64,000 bases of DNA from contig JAFRSU010000076.1 of the NCBI GenBank assembly GCA_017427415.1, positions 62,001 to 126,000 of the forward strand. Direction: 5' to 3'. Every line of letters starts with the position of its first letter. Within the stretch, counting starts at the first letter, position 1. Source of the stretch: Lachnospiraceae bacterium. Its GTDB lineage: Bacteria; Bacillota; Clostridia; Lachnospirales; Lachnospiraceae. A model generated the notes under the pieces. It was not told where the DNA came from, searched no databases, and saw only the letters and a program-made list of their open reading frames with translations. Below are positions 1 through 8,416 of the stretch, piece by piece. The position numbers were made by a program, and so were the translations under genes.

Positions 1-546
1 CTTACCAGTGAAAAGAATAAAAAGGAGCGTGCGTTAGAGCTCCTTGATCTGGTAGGCATGTCACACAGAAAATACAGCAGGATGAACCAGCTCTCAGGCG
101 GTGAGCAGCAGAGGATCGCGATAGCCATCGCGCTTGCCAACAAGCCTAAGCTCTTACTTGCCGATGAGCCTACCGGTTCGGTAGACAGAAAGACTGCGGA
201 TTATATATTCGATCTGTTTAAGCGCCTGAATAAGGAATACAACCAGACCATCATCATAGTTACCCATGATGTTGAGCTGTCCAAGAAGGTAGCAAGAGTT
301 GTAGCCATAAGGGACGGTAAGATAAGCAGCGAGAGGATATTAAAGGAGCATTATAATAATATAGGAAACGGGGAGATCAACTGGATGGAAGAGGAGACCC
401 AGGACGAGTACACCATCGTCGATCGGGCCGGCAGGATCCAGATACCCCGCAATATGCTTGATTCTCTGGAGCTTAAGGACAACAAGATAAAGGTGACAAT
501 AGATGACAGTATCATAAAACTTGAAAATCCTCAAAAAAATATTTGA
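1..546 (+). CDS. ABC transporter ATP-binding protein with C-terminal AbrB-like domain (5' truncated)
   Basis: The reading frame is open from base 1, so the start and the Walker A region lie outside the window; 181 residues are visible. Seen: the ABC signature LSGGEQQR, Walker B ([10 protein letters not shown]) and the switch histidine (VTHD), in the style of the LolD/MacB/FtsE group of ATPases. The last 45 or so residues are not ABC-like. The stretch [11 protein letters not shown] followed by alternating hydrophobic residues resembles the swapped-hairpin SpoVT/AbrB fold. The partner permease should lie upstream. The TGA stop is embedded in the -35 box of the rpmF promoter. The ATPase call is secure; the AbrB-like call is by motif only. 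Confidence 0.9.
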   Translation, partial: LTSEKNKKERALELLDLVGMSHRKYSRMNQLSGGEQQRIAIAIALANKPKLLLADEPTGSVDRKTADYIFDLFKRLNKEYNQTIIIVTHDVELSKKVARVVAIRDGKISSERILKEHYNNIGNGEINWMEEETQDEYTIVDRAGRIQIPRNMLDSLELKDNKIKVTIDDSIIKLENPQKNI

Positions 547-570
547 CATTTTTGATTTCTATGGTATAAT
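543..570 (+). promoter_or_regulatory. Promoter of rpmF
   Basis: TTGACA (543-548), 16 bases, then an extended -10 TGG-TATAAT (hexamer 565-570). Both hexamers are perfect. The -35 contains the TGA stop of the upstream ABC gene, so ribosomal protein transcription starts independently of it. Confidence 0.85.
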
Positions 571-625
571 AGCGTATGTGCGATTTTGGACGAAAAGTAT
601 AGAATGTTTTAAGGAGGTGTGTGAA

Positions 626-814
626 ATGGGAGCTATTTGCCCGAAAAACAGAACTTCAAAGGCCAGAAGAGACAGCCGTCGTGCTAACTGGAAGATGACT
701 GCTCCGAACCTTGTAAAGTGCAGCAAGTGCGGTGCACTTATGATGCCTCACAGAGTATGTAAGGCTTGCGGATCTTACAATAAGAAGGAGATCCTTGTTA
801 AGGAAGAAGCTTAA
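626..814 (+). CDS. rpmF: 50S ribosomal protein L32
   Basis: Encodes a 62-residue large-subunit ribosomal protein. Seen: the L32 core TSKARRDSRRANWKMTAPN and two CxxC pairs (CSKCG, CKACG) forming a zinc ribbon, so this is the zinc-binding (C+) form. The ATG at 626 is chosen because AAGGAGGTG sits 7-10 bases upstream and the protein then has the family's usual length. An upstream in-frame start would add an unrelated N-terminus. It has its own strong promoter and a downstream hairpin terminator, so it is monocistronic. The usual YceD/DUF177 partner gene is not adjacent. Confidence 0.97.
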   Translation: MGAICPKNRTSKARRDSRRANWKMTAPNLVKCSKCGALMMPHRVCKACGSYNKKEILVKEEA

Positions 815-829
815 TTCTTAAAAAGCATA

Positions 830-854
830 TGCCGGGTTTATGCCCGGCACTTTT
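830..854 (+). terminator. Intrinsic terminator of rpmF
   Basis: A 7-bp stem, TGCCGGG (830-836) with CCCGGCA (843-849), and a 6-base loop, followed by a short T-rich tract (CTTTTGCT). Confidence 0.7.
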
Positions 855-907
855 GCTATATGATGCACATATACAGTAAGTGTATCAGTCGGTTCATGTG
901 ACCATCT

Positions 908-979
908 GCACCTATAGTGGAATGGATACCACGCAAGCTTCCGAAGCTTGTACTATGGGTTCGAATCCCATTAGGTGCA
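908..979 (+). tRNA. tRNA-Arg, anticodon CCG
   Basis: A full cloverleaf can be drawn. Acceptor GCACCTA (908-914) pairs with TAGGTGC (972-978). The D stem is GTGG/CCAC. The anticodon stem CAAGC/GCTTG encloses the loop TTCCGAA, giving anticodon CCG (941-943). The T stem ATGGG/CCCAT has loop TTCGAAT. A979 is the discriminator and CCA is not encoded. It reads CGG arginine codons. Confidence 0.95.
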
Positions 980-981
980 CT

Positions 982-1172
982 AAAAAGATATTATCCGCAG
1001 CTATCAGCAAGAATCAGGAAATGCAAGCTCGCTTGTATTTCCTGATTTTTTTGCTGATAAAGCTGGGGAAGCTGGACTAAACACACGAGTAAGCAGAAGT
1101 CGCTTCAGCGACGTCTTACGGCGAAGCCGGAAGGCTTATGAGTGCGTTTTGTCCAGCGGATAATATCTTTTT
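982..1172. repeat. 191-bp multi-hairpin palindromic element with 17-bp perfect terminal inverted repeat
   Basis: The ends are a perfect 17-bp inverted repeat (982-998 and 1156-1172). Inside are two domains. The first (999-1064) is a long hairpin whose core pairs 1012-1028 with 1031-1047, with one mismatch. The second (1072-1156) is closed by CTGGAC/GTCCAG and holds small hairpins such as GTCGC/GCGAC. No convincing gene lies within. It could be a MITE-like element or a structured RNA read from the tRNA side. It fills most of the gap between the tRNA and marR. Confidence 0.7.
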
Positions 1173-1220
1173 GGCGCGGTCAATCAAAGAAAATCCGTCT
1201 TGATAAGAGGCATTTTTTTC

Positions 1221-1249
1221 TTGACAAGATAAAGGTAATATGTTACATT
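1221..1249 (+). promoter_or_regulatory. Promoter of the marR-flavodoxin operon
   Basis: TTGACA (1221-1226), 17-base spacer, TACATT (1244-1249). The left arm of the operator palindrome occupies the spacer and the -10, so a bound repressor would block RNA polymerase. Confidence 0.7.
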
Positions 1250-1276
1250 TATGCAAAAGGGTAACATATTACCTTT
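1231..1276. promoter_or_regulatory. Perfect inverted-repeat operator, probably for the MarR regulator
   Basis: The 16-bp arm AAAGGTAATATGTTAC (1231-1246) is repeated exactly as its reverse complement at 1261-1276, with a 14-base spacer. It overlaps the promoter and ends about 25 bases before the marR start. Autoregulation by the encoded MarR protein is inferred from position and from the habits of the family. Confidence 0.75.
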
Positions 1277-1300
1277 ATTTCTATGGAGGAGTTGATAACC

Positions 1301-1780
1301 ATGAATTATGATGAAGCTATGAACATCAGCAAGGTTGAGTTTGGCCGGATGCCGCCGCAGGCATTTCTTTTGGGTTTGCTCAGTGCGTTTGATAACAGAT
1401 ATCAGGCTGCGGCAGACAAGTATTTTAAAGAGATTACCTGGAAGCAGTTTTTTGCGATAATCTGTATCAATCTGTGTAAGGAAGCACCGACGCTGAACGA
1501 TCTGTCGGAGGTTATGGGAAGTTCTCATCAGAACGTGAAGCAGATACTGCTTAAACTGGAAAGCAAAGGTTTTGTCGCAATGAAGAACGATGAGAAGGAT
1601 AAGAGAAAGCAGAGGTTTATAGTTACTGAAAAGTGCAGAGAGTTTATGAAAGAAAATGACAATCAGAACAGGAACAGCGAGAAGATCATTATGAGTATTT
1701 TTGAAGGCGTAGACGACATGAGTCTGAAGGTTACGATTGAAACTATTATAAAAATGGAAAGGAATTTGATCAGAATATGA
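1301..1780 (+). CDS. MarR-family transcriptional regulator
   Basis: Encodes a 159-residue winged-helix regulator. Seen: a helical N-terminus, the DNA-recognition segment around LSEVMGSSHQNVKQILLKLE, and the wing with basic residues (KDKRKQRF), in the order typical of MarR. The start at 1301 is set by ATGGAGGA about 10 bases upstream; an ATG at 1283 overlaps that ribosome site. The stop overlaps the next gene by 4 bases (ATGA), so regulator and flavodoxin are translationally coupled. It probably represses its own operon through the palindrome at 1231-1276. The ligand is unknown; redox stress is a guess from the partner gene. Confidence 0.9.
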   Translation: MNYDEAMNISKVEFGRMPPQAFLLGLLSAFDNRYQAAADKYFKEITWKQFFAIICINLCKEAPTLNDLSEVMGSSHQNVKQILLKLESKGFVAMKNDEKDKRKQRFIVTEKCREFMKENDNQNRNSEKIIMSIFEGVDDMSLKVTIETIIKMERNLIRI

Positions 1781-2307
1781 AGACACTGGTTATTTATACG
1801 TCCCAGACGGGATTTACGAAGAAGTATTCGGAGTGGCTTGCTGAAAGGATGAGCGCCGATATCCTTGAATTAAAGGATGCTAAGAAGAAGGATGACAGCT
1901 TCTTTGCCGGATATGATGCGATAGTATATGCAGGATGGTGCATGGCTGAGAAATTGGTAAAGTCAGGCTGGTACTTTAAGATGTCAAGCGCATGGAAGGA
2001 AAAGAGACTTGCGGTCATCTGCGTAGGCGGAAGCCCGATCGATAATCCGAGGATCGACGGGATGCTGAAAAACATCATATCAGATGAGCAGAGAAAATAT
2101 ATCAGGGCATTTTACTGCCAGGGCGGATTTAATTATGAAAAAATGAACCTGCCGTCACGGCTTGTCATGAAAATGTTTGTAAAGACCTTGAAGAATAAAA
2201 AGAACGCTACCGAAGAAGAAAAGCAAATGGCAGAAGGTATCAGTCACTCTTATGATATTTCAGATATTAAATATCTGGATCCGGTAGTGGACTATTTAAA
2301 CGCCTGA
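1777..2307 (+). CDS. Flavodoxin-domain protein
   Basis: Encodes 176 residues with a flavodoxin-like N-terminus: MKTLVIYTSQTGFTKKYSEW matches the FMN phosphate-binding loop pattern (TSxTGxT). The rest follows a flavodoxin or protoporphyrinogen-oxidase-like (HemG/flavodoxin_5) layout, including YAGWCM and VCVGG strands. A small cytoplasmic FMN electron carrier or NAD(P)H-quinone-like reductase is likely. It is co-transcribed with and overlaps marR, so its expression should respond to that regulator's ligand. Confidence 0.8.
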   Translation: MKTLVIYTSQTGFTKKYSEWLAERMSADILELKDAKKKDDSFFAGYDAIVYAGWCMAEKLVKSGWYFKMSSAWKEKRLAVICVGGSPIDNPRIDGMLKNIISDEQRKYIRAFYCQGGFNYEKMNLPSRLVMKMFVKTLKNKKNATEEEKQMAEGISHSYDISDIKYLDPVVDYLNA

Positions 2308-2339
2308 TAGAAAGGACAAAAGATAATAGGAGAAAACAT

Positions 2340-2678
2340 ATGACACATATGATGATGTTAACACCGTCGCCGTATGAGATGATAAAAAATGGCAAAAAGA
2401 CCATAGAACTTCGCTTATATGATGAGAAGAGACAGAAGATCAGGATCGGTGATATGATAGTTTTCGAAAATACGGAAACTGAAGAGAAACTGGAAGTCAA
2501 AGTAACAGCCTTATATATTTATGATTCATTTGAATCGTTGTACAAGGAACTCCCGTTATCAGAATGCGGCTATACTGAAGATGATATAAAAGACGCTTCT
2601 CCGGATGATATGGATATATATTATCCTAAAGAGAAACAGAAATGTTATGGAGTAGTAGGGATCAGAATCTCGTTGTAA
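2340..2678 (+). CDS. ASCH domain protein
   Basis: Encodes 112 residues. The pattern of an N-terminal LTPSPYEMIKNGKKTIELRL, then IGDMIVFEN and an YGVVGIRI end fits the ASCH (PUA-like) fold, which is associated with RNA or nucleotide binding. It follows the flavodoxin gene by 32 bases and may be in the same operon. A truncated relative lies at 34319-34495. The molecular target is unknown. Confidence 0.8.
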   Translation: MTHMMMLTPSPYEMIKNGKKTIELRLYDEKRQKIRIGDMIVFENTETEEKLEVKVTALYIYDSFESLYKELPLSECGYTEDDIKDASPDDMDIYYPKEKQKCYGVVGIRISL

Positions 2679-2773
2679 AGGTGTGCCGGACATTGATTAT
2701 TGAGGTTTTTTGGCTGGCTGCAAGGCCCCTATATTAATATCGCATTTGGGCCTTATAGCGCTGTATTTATTTC

Positions 2774-2802
2774 TTGCTACTGCATCGTTTTTGTGGTAAT
2801 AT
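2774..2802 (+). promoter_or_regulatory. Candidate promoter of the diguanylate cyclase gene
   Basis: TTGCTA (2774-2779), 17 bases, and an extended -10 TGG-TAATAT (hexamer 2797-2802). It lies about 80 bases before the start codon, in a 205-base gap that also holds a 7-bp hairpin AAGGCCC/GGGCCTT (2722-2754). Confidence 0.55.
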
Positions 2803-2883
2803 ATACTATGTATGATTATGCGAAGCAGGTGAATCCGGTTCGCATTTAAAGTGACATAATACTCATGATACGGGGTGACTTTT

Positions 2884-4314
2884 ATGAAGCTTTCATTTAA
2901 CATATTAAGCGGGCTTCTGGACCTTCCGAAGCCTGTCATCATAACCATTTCCTTGAGCGTTTTTGCTGTGCTCATGCTGGCGGTATTCGTATACTATATG
3001 TGGAGAAACCAGGAGCGTTCTGCAGAGGTAGCACGCGAGGTTCAGAGCATCACCAATGAGATCGGAGCCGGTGTTGTTGAATTTATAGCACAGGGTGACG
3101 GGTATATCACATATGCCAGCAGGGGATTTTATAATTTTGCGGGCTATGATTATGATGAGATGAAAGGCCTGTTCGGAAACAACTTCTATAAGATGCTCGA
3201 GGATGCTTACGCGGAAAAGATCAGAAACACGAAGATAAAGCCCGGACAGCAGATAAAGACGGAGCTGCAGATAAGGACCAGACAGGGGATCAAATGGATA
3301 CTTATGTCCGGTAATGCAGTTATAAAAAAGAAGGTCTGCATGGTAAGCGCCGTAGTCCTCGATGTCACCAATGATAAGATACTTAATGAAAAGGTAGCTC
3401 TCCAGAAGGAAAGATACAGGTTAGTCACCGAGCTTTCAAATGACGTTATCTTCGACTATGATATCGCCGATGATATGATGAGCATGTCGGAGAACTATAC
3501 GAACTTCTACAGCGGTGAAACGATCATAAAAGATTTCCTCGCCGGAAGCCACACTAACGATCCGTTTATATGTCCCGAGGATACAGAGAAATTTGCCGAG
3601 CTTTTCCGTATTTTGGTAGCTAAGGGCGATAAGGTGGATGAGCAGCTCCGCATTCTCAATATCCAGGGCAGCTATGTATGGTGTAGGCTTATAGCGATGC
3701 CTGTAAAGGACCAGTACGGTATGGTCAAGGAAGTCATCGGAAAGATCATCAACATAGACCTGCACAAGAAGGAGCTTGCCCGTCTTGAGACAAAGGCTAT
3801 GCGCGATCCGCTGACCGGTGCACTGAATAAGGAATATACCAAGATATTCATCGAAAGATATATGGATGAGAATCCCGATAAGAACGGTATGCTGTTCGTC
3901 GTGGATATCGATAAGTTTAAGGAAGTAAACGACAATTACGGTCATATAGCCGGAGACAATGTCATAATAGAAGTAATAAAGGCCATCACCAAATCTTTCC
4001 GTTCCAGCGATATCGTCGGTCGTATAGGCGGCGATGAGTTCGTAGTATTTGCATGCAACGTCCAGAAAAAGGAAGACCAGATAAAGCAGGCCAAGAAACT
4101 GCAGGATGTATTAAGACAGCCTGTAGAGTTCAACGGACAGATCATAAAGAAGTCTGCAAGTATCGGTATCGCCATGTTCCCCGATCACGGTACCACTTAT
4201 GCCGAGCTTGTGGAATGTGCGGATAAGGCATTGTATGCGGTTAAGGGAAGCGGCAGGGATGCGTTTATAATGTATGACGGTTCCAATGAAAGAGTAAAGA
4301 AGGATCAGGAATAA
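2884..4314 (+). CDS. Membrane-anchored PAS-GGDEF diguanylate cyclase
   Basis: Encodes 476 residues that make c-di-GMP from two GTP. Order: one N-terminal membrane helix (about residues 19-40), a PAS-like sensor with FYNFAGYDYDEM, a second PAS-like segment (about 180-290), and a GGDEF domain from about 300. The active site is GGDEF at 382-386. An RSSD product-inhibition site lies five residues before it, so the enzyme should be active and feedback inhibited. The ATG at 2884 is preferred over a GTG at 2875 because GGGGTG is 6 bases upstream of it. The next gene begins directly after the stop. Confidence 0.92.
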   Translation: MKLSFNILSGLLDLPKPVIITISLSVFAVLMLAVFVYYMWRNQERSAEVAREVQSITNEIGAGVVEFIAQGDGYITYASRGFYNFAGYDYDEMKGLFGNNFYKMLEDAYAEKIRNTKIKPGQQIKTELQIRTRQGIKWILMSGNAVIKKKVCMVSAVVLDVTNDKILNEKVALQKERYRLVTELSNDVIFDYDIADDMMSMSENYTNFYSGETIIKDFLAGSHTNDPFICPEDTEKFAELFRILVAKGDKVDEQLRILNIQGSYVWCRLIAMPVKDQYGMVKEVIGKIINIDLHKKELARLETKAMRDPLTGALNKEYTKIFIERYMDENPDKNGMLFVVDIDKFKEVNDNYGHIAGDNVIIEVIKAITKSFRSSDIVGRIGGDEFVVFACNVQKKEDQIKQAKKLQDVLRQPVEFNGQIIKKSASIGIAMFPDHGTTYAELVECADKALYAVKGSGRDAFIMYDGSNERVKKDQE

Positions 4315-5454
4315 GTGTTGGAAAATCTTGTTTATTTTGATAATGCAGCTACTACCCGCACGGACACAAAAGTACTTGAAGCGATGCTGCCATATCTCGG
4401 AGCTTCTTACGGGAATGCTTCGGCAAAGTACTCCATAGGATTTGAGGCCCGCAAGGCGGTAAATACTGCCCGGGAGCAGGTTGCAGCCTTAATAGGGGCA
4501 TATCCCGATGAGATATATTTTACATCGGGTGCAACAGAGAGTAATAACATAGCTTTGCGTCATCAGGAGGGAGCACTTATCACATCCGAAGCGGAACATC
4601 CTTCTGTGTTAAACACTGCCCGGTATTGCCAAAGTAAAGGAAGAGCGGCAGCGTACATAAAGCCTGATATGTCAGGCAGGATCGGAGCGGATAACTTAAA
4701 AAAAGCTTTTGAAGGTACCGCAGCCGGCAGGACCGGTATGGGCCTTGTCTCTTTAATGTATGTAAATAATGAGCTGGGTAATGTCTACCCCATATCGGAG
4801 CTGGCCGATACCGCACATATGCACGGCTGGATATTCCATACCGATGCCGTACAGGCGTTAGGACACATGGAGATCGATGTTAAAAAGTCCGGGATAGATA
4901 TGCTGAGTGCAAGCGCACATAAGTTGTACGGTCCTAAGGGCATAGGTCTTTTATATGTAAGACGCGGTATCAAAAAGGAAGGACTGCTAAAGGGCGGCAG
5001 TCAGGAAAGAGGGATGCGGCCCGGTACGGAAAATGCAGCCGGTATCGCAGGATTCGGAAAAGCATGTGAGATCGCTAAAGAAAGCATGAAGGAAAATGCT
5101 GTACGCGAAAAAGAGATCGCCGGCTTTTTAAAGGAATACATACTAAAGAACATCCCGGATTCCGTGCAAAACGGAGAAGGGGAGAGGATACTTAACTTCT
5201 CGTTCCGCGGTATTAACGGGACTTCACTGGCGCTGAGACTTGATATGGAAGGCATATGTGTTTCCACGGGCTCGGCGTGCAGCCTGGGTACAGAGGAGAT
5301 ATCGCATGTTTTACGAAGCATAGGGCTTGATGAGACTTTGGCTGAAGGTTCGCTCCGCATAAGCATAGGTAAATACAATACTTTAGATGAAGCGGAGTAT
5401 GCGGCAAAAAAGATAAGCGAACTTGTCAGTGAGTTGAGGGCACTTACGGTTTAA
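4315..5454 (+). CDS. Cysteine desulfurase (NifS/IscS-like class V aminotransferase)
   Basis: Encodes a 379-residue PLP enzyme that takes sulfur from cysteine for Fe-S clusters or tRNA thiolation. Seen: the N-terminal YFDNAATT, TSGATESNN in the PLP phosphate site, the EHPSVL His, the HTDAVQALGH Asp/Gln pair, the PLP lysine in SAHKLYG (K203), and the catalytic cysteine in STGSACSLG (C322). It starts with GTG exactly at the preceding stop (TTG 3 bases later is possible), with AGGA just upstream, so it is coupled to the cyclase gene. ThiI or IscU partners are not adjacent. Confidence 0.93.
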   Translation: MLENLVYFDNAATTRTDTKVLEAMLPYLGASYGNASAKYSIGFEARKAVNTAREQVAALIGAYPDEIYFTSGATESNNIALRHQEGALITSEAEHPSVLNTARYCQSKGRAAAYIKPDMSGRIGADNLKKAFEGTAAGRTGMGLVSLMYVNNELGNVYPISELADTAHMHGWIFHTDAVQALGHMEIDVKKSGIDMLSASAHKLYGPKGIGLLYVRRGIKKEGLLKGGSQERGMRPGTENAAGIAGFGKACEIAKESMKENAVREKEIAGFLKEYILKNIPDSVQNGEGERILNFSFRGINGTSLALRLDMEGICVSTGSACSLGTEEISHVLRSIGLDETLAEGSLRISIGKYNTLDEAEYAAKKISELVSELRALTV

Positions 5455-5489
5455 TATAAATTTTATGTTTATCATGGGGGAAAAGTGTT

Positions 5490-6416
5490 ATGATTAAACA
5501 TGATTTTCATCTGCATTCGTATTTCTCGACGGATTCGGAGGAAAAACTGGAGAGATCGATCGGAGAGGCTTTAGAGCGGGGCTTTAGCGGTATATGCTTT
5601 ACCGACCATATGGATCTCTATTTCCCTCCCGAGTGTGTAAAAAAATCCGGCGGAGATTTTTGCTTTGATACGGATGAATACTATGACTGCATAATGAAAC
5701 TGAAATATAAGTGCCGTAATATCATAAAAATCTATCTCGGTATGGAGATAGGTTTAAGAGATGAAGAGGATCTTAAAGGTAAATGCGTAAAGGAATATAA
5801 GGAGATGATTGCGAAGTATCCCTTTGATTTTATCATCGGTTCCACGCATTGCTTAGAGAACATAGATCCTTACTGGGAGGAGTATTGGGATGGAAGAACA
5901 GCGGAAGAAGGGCTTCACAGATATTATGATGCCATTGATAAAAACGTTTCTGACTATGATTGTTTTGACTCCCTGGGTCATCTTGATTATCTTGTCAGGT
6001 ACGTCCCGGAAGGTGCGGCACTAAGAAGCTTTAAGAACGGTCATCCTTTAAGAAAGGCAGTTGAGAGTGAAGCACCGGATTTTTCGGAAAAGCGTTTTTA
6101 CGGGAAATATATGTATGATCCGATGGATTTCATTGATCAGACCGACAGCATCATGAAGAAGCTGATAGATAAAGGGCTTGCCTTAGAGGTAAACTCGGCA
6201 GGCTTAAAATACGGGCTCGGGTTTGCACACCCTAAGCTGGAGCTCCTTAAAAGATACAGGGAGCTCGGCGGTGAGCTTATAACTATCGGCTCGGATGCAC
6301 ATCGTGCAGAGCATCTTGCATATGACTTTGATAAAGTACGTGAGCTGCTCATAGACTTAGGATACAAATACTACTTTATATATAACAACAGAAAGCCTGA
6401 GGCAAATCTGCTTTAG
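5490..6416 (+). CDS. PHP-domain phosphatase, histidinol-phosphatase (HisJ/HisK) type
   Basis: Encodes 308 residues of the PHP fold. Seen metal-binding motifs: DFHLHSYFS near the start, FTDHMDLY, GMEIGL, GSTHCLE, GHLDYL, and the C-terminal GSDAHRAEHL. These are the usual positions for a trinuclear metal centre. The closest known function is histidinol phosphate hydrolysis in histidine synthesis, but no his genes are nearby, so the substrate is uncertain. A GGGGGAAAAG site precedes the ATG. Confidence 0.85.
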   Translation: MIKHDFHLHSYFSTDSEEKLERSIGEALERGFSGICFTDHMDLYFPPECVKKSGGDFCFDTDEYYDCIMKLKYKCRNIIKIYLGMEIGLRDEEDLKGKCVKEYKEMIAKYPFDFIIGSTHCLENIDPYWEEYWDGRTAEEGLHRYYDAIDKNVSDYDCFDSLGHLDYLVRYVPEGAALRSFKNGHPLRKAVESEAPDFSEKRFYGKYMYDPMDFIDQTDSIMKKLIDKGLALEVNSAGLKYGLGFAHPKLELLKRYRELGGELITIGSDAHRAEHLAYDFDKVRELLIDLGYKYYFIYNNRKPEANLL

Positions 6417-6429
6417 GCGGGGTAACATC

Positions 6430-8271
6430 ATGGCATTTGACGGAATAGTAATATCAAATATAGTACGTGATATGAAGGAAAAGCTTGTCGGGGGCAGGAT
6501 ACTTAAGATCCAGCAGCCCGAAAAAGATGAGCTCATCATCACGATAAAAAACTACGACCAGTACAGACTTTTTATATCGGCTGATGCGAGCCTTCCACTC
6601 ATTTACTTAAGCTCATCAAAAAAGGAAGCTCCCATCACGGCACCCAATTTCTGCATGTTACTCAGAAAATATATCGGGACTGCCCGTGTGGTCGATGTAT
6701 ATCAGCCCGGCTTTGAGCGGGTGGTAGTAATGGAACTGGAGCATCTCGATGAAATGGGAGATGTATGCAGGAAAAAGCTCATAACCGAGATCATGGGCAA
6801 ACACAGCAATATCATATTCTGTGAGGAAGCAGAAGCCGGGAAGCTTAAGATAATAGACAGCATCAAGCATGTATCATCCGCTATGAGCTCTGTGAGAGAA
6901 GTACTTCCCGGAAGAGAGTATTTTATCCCAAAACAGGGTGATAAGATCGATCCCTCATCCACTTGTGAGGAAGAGTTTGTAAGACATATAGGCGGCTATC
7001 CCGACAGCTTATCTAAGGCAGTGTATATGACATATACCGGATTCAGTCCTCTTATGTCCAATGAACTTATTATAAGAGCCGGCTTTGACGGCGAGACCAA
7101 TACACGGGAATTGTCAGAGGATATGCTCATCCATCTGTACAGACGTTTTGATGAGATGATGCAGGAGATAAAGGACGGGAAATTCTCCCCCTGCATATGC
7201 TATAAAACCGATAATGAAGAGACGGATGCGGAAAGCATAAAAAAGGAAGGTACTCCCGTGGAGTTTTCTTCATTAGAGCTTACCTCTTTTGAAAATGCAC
7301 CCGGTATGCATGTCATATCATATGAAAGCATCAGCAATGTGCTTGAAGAATACTATGCAAAGAAAAACGTGATAACCAATATACGCCAGAAATCGGCTGA
7401 TCTTCGGAAGGTTGTCGCAAATGCCGTGGAGAGGACCGTAAAGAAGCTGGAGTTACAGAAAAAACAGCTTAAAGATACCGAAAAAAGAGATAAGTATAAG
7501 CTGTACGGAGAGCTTCTTACCACATACGGATACGGACTTGAAAACGGTATGACCGAGTGTGTGCTGAACAATTATTATACCGGTGAAGACATAAAGGTGC
7601 CGCTTGATAAGGATATAAGCCCGCTTGAGAATGCCAAGAAGTATTATGAAAAGTATGCGAAACTGAAGCGTACTTTTGAGGCAGTATCGGTGCAGGTTAA
7701 AGCGAGCGAGGAAGAACTTGAACACCTGGAGTCAGTCAATGTGGCATTAGGTATAGCGACTTTGGCAGATGATCTTGAGACTATCAAAAACGAACTCATA
7801 GAGTGCGGCTATATAAAGGGGCATTTCGGGAAAGGCACAGGCTTGGGCAAAGGTAAGCCCGGAAAAGCACCTAAAAAAAATGCCGGCAGCAGGGAGAAGT
7901 CGAAGCCTCTGCATTATGTGACAGAAGACGGATTTCATCTGTATGTCGGAAAAAACAATTATCAGAATGATGAGCTCACATTTAAGATGGCAAACGGCGG
8001 TGACTGGTGGTTCCATGCCAAGAAAAACGCGGGCTCGCATGTTATAGTTAAGACGGAAGGGAAAGAGCTTCCGGACAGGGTCTACGAACAGGCGGCTTCA
8101 CTTGCGGCTTATTATTCGAAGGCAGCCGCAGGCAGTAAGATAGACGTGGACTATCTGCAGAGAAAAGATGTAAAAAAACCGAACGGTGCAAAGCCCGGAT
8201 TTGTAGTGTACTACACTAATTATTCAATGACGGTGGCACCGAAAACAGACGGCCTGACACTTGTGGAATGA
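6430..8271 (+). CDS. rqcH: NFACT-family ribosome quality control protein RqcH
   Basis: Encodes 613 residues, slightly longer than the usual 560-590. Seen: the NFACT-N start MAFDGIVISNIVRDM, EIMGKHSNIIF, a central coiled coil (about 300-440) and the NFACT-R domain near the C-terminus with GGDWWFHAKKNAGSHVI. A Lys/Gly-rich linker (around residues 465-490) precedes NFACT-R. Family role: binds stalled 50S subunits with tRNA-Ala and adds alanine tails to nascent chains. Older databases call it fibronectin-binding protein. It starts 13 bases after the PHP gene. Confidence 0.93.
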   Translation: MAFDGIVISNIVRDMKEKLVGGRILKIQQPEKDELIITIKNYDQYRLFISADASLPLIYLSSSKKEAPITAPNFCMLLRKYIGTARVVDVYQPGFERVVVMELEHLDEMGDVCRKKLITEIMGKHSNIIFCEEAEAGKLKIIDSIKHVSSAMSSVREVLPGREYFIPKQGDKIDPSSTCEEEFVRHIGGYPDSLSKAVYMTYTGFSPLMSNELIIRAGFDGETNTRELSEDMLIHLYRRFDEMMQEIKDGKFSPCICYKTDNEETDAESIKKEGTPVEFSSLELTSFENAPGMHVISYESISNVLEEYYAKKNVITNIRQKSADLRKVVANAVERTVKKLELQKKQLKDTEKRDKYKLYGELLTTYGYGLENGMTECVLNNYYTGEDIKVPLDKDISPLENAKKYYEKYAKLKRTFEAVSVQVKASEEELEHLESVNVALGIATLADDLETIKNELIECGYIKGHFGKGTGLGKGKPGKAPKKNAGSREKSKPLHYVTEDGFHLYVGKNNYQNDELTFKMANGGDWWFHAKKNAGSHVIVKTEGKELPDRVYEQAASLAAYYSKAAAGSKIDVDYLQRKDVKKPNGAKPGFVVYYTNYSMTVAPKTDGLTLVE

Positions 8272-8416
8272 TGATCGGCATTATATAGGAAGGATCACAG
8301 GACAACAGGCCGGAGACAGGAGCAATAAAAGTTTGATAGTAAACTTTCAAACTTTCATCGGGGTCGCGGCAGGCACGACACCGATGTGTAACCATGCCTG
8401 CGGCAAGGTACGAATA

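Noticed and set aside
880..1080. 66-codon frame across the tRNA and palindromic element
   Set aside because: It covers a complete tRNA-Arg and its residues reflect that structure.
8261..8416. N-terminal 52-residue extension of the rhomboid-like protein
   Set aside because: It has no ribosome site, runs through hairpin-prone sequence and gives a non-membrane-like prefix; the ATG at 8417 has AAGGTA upstream.
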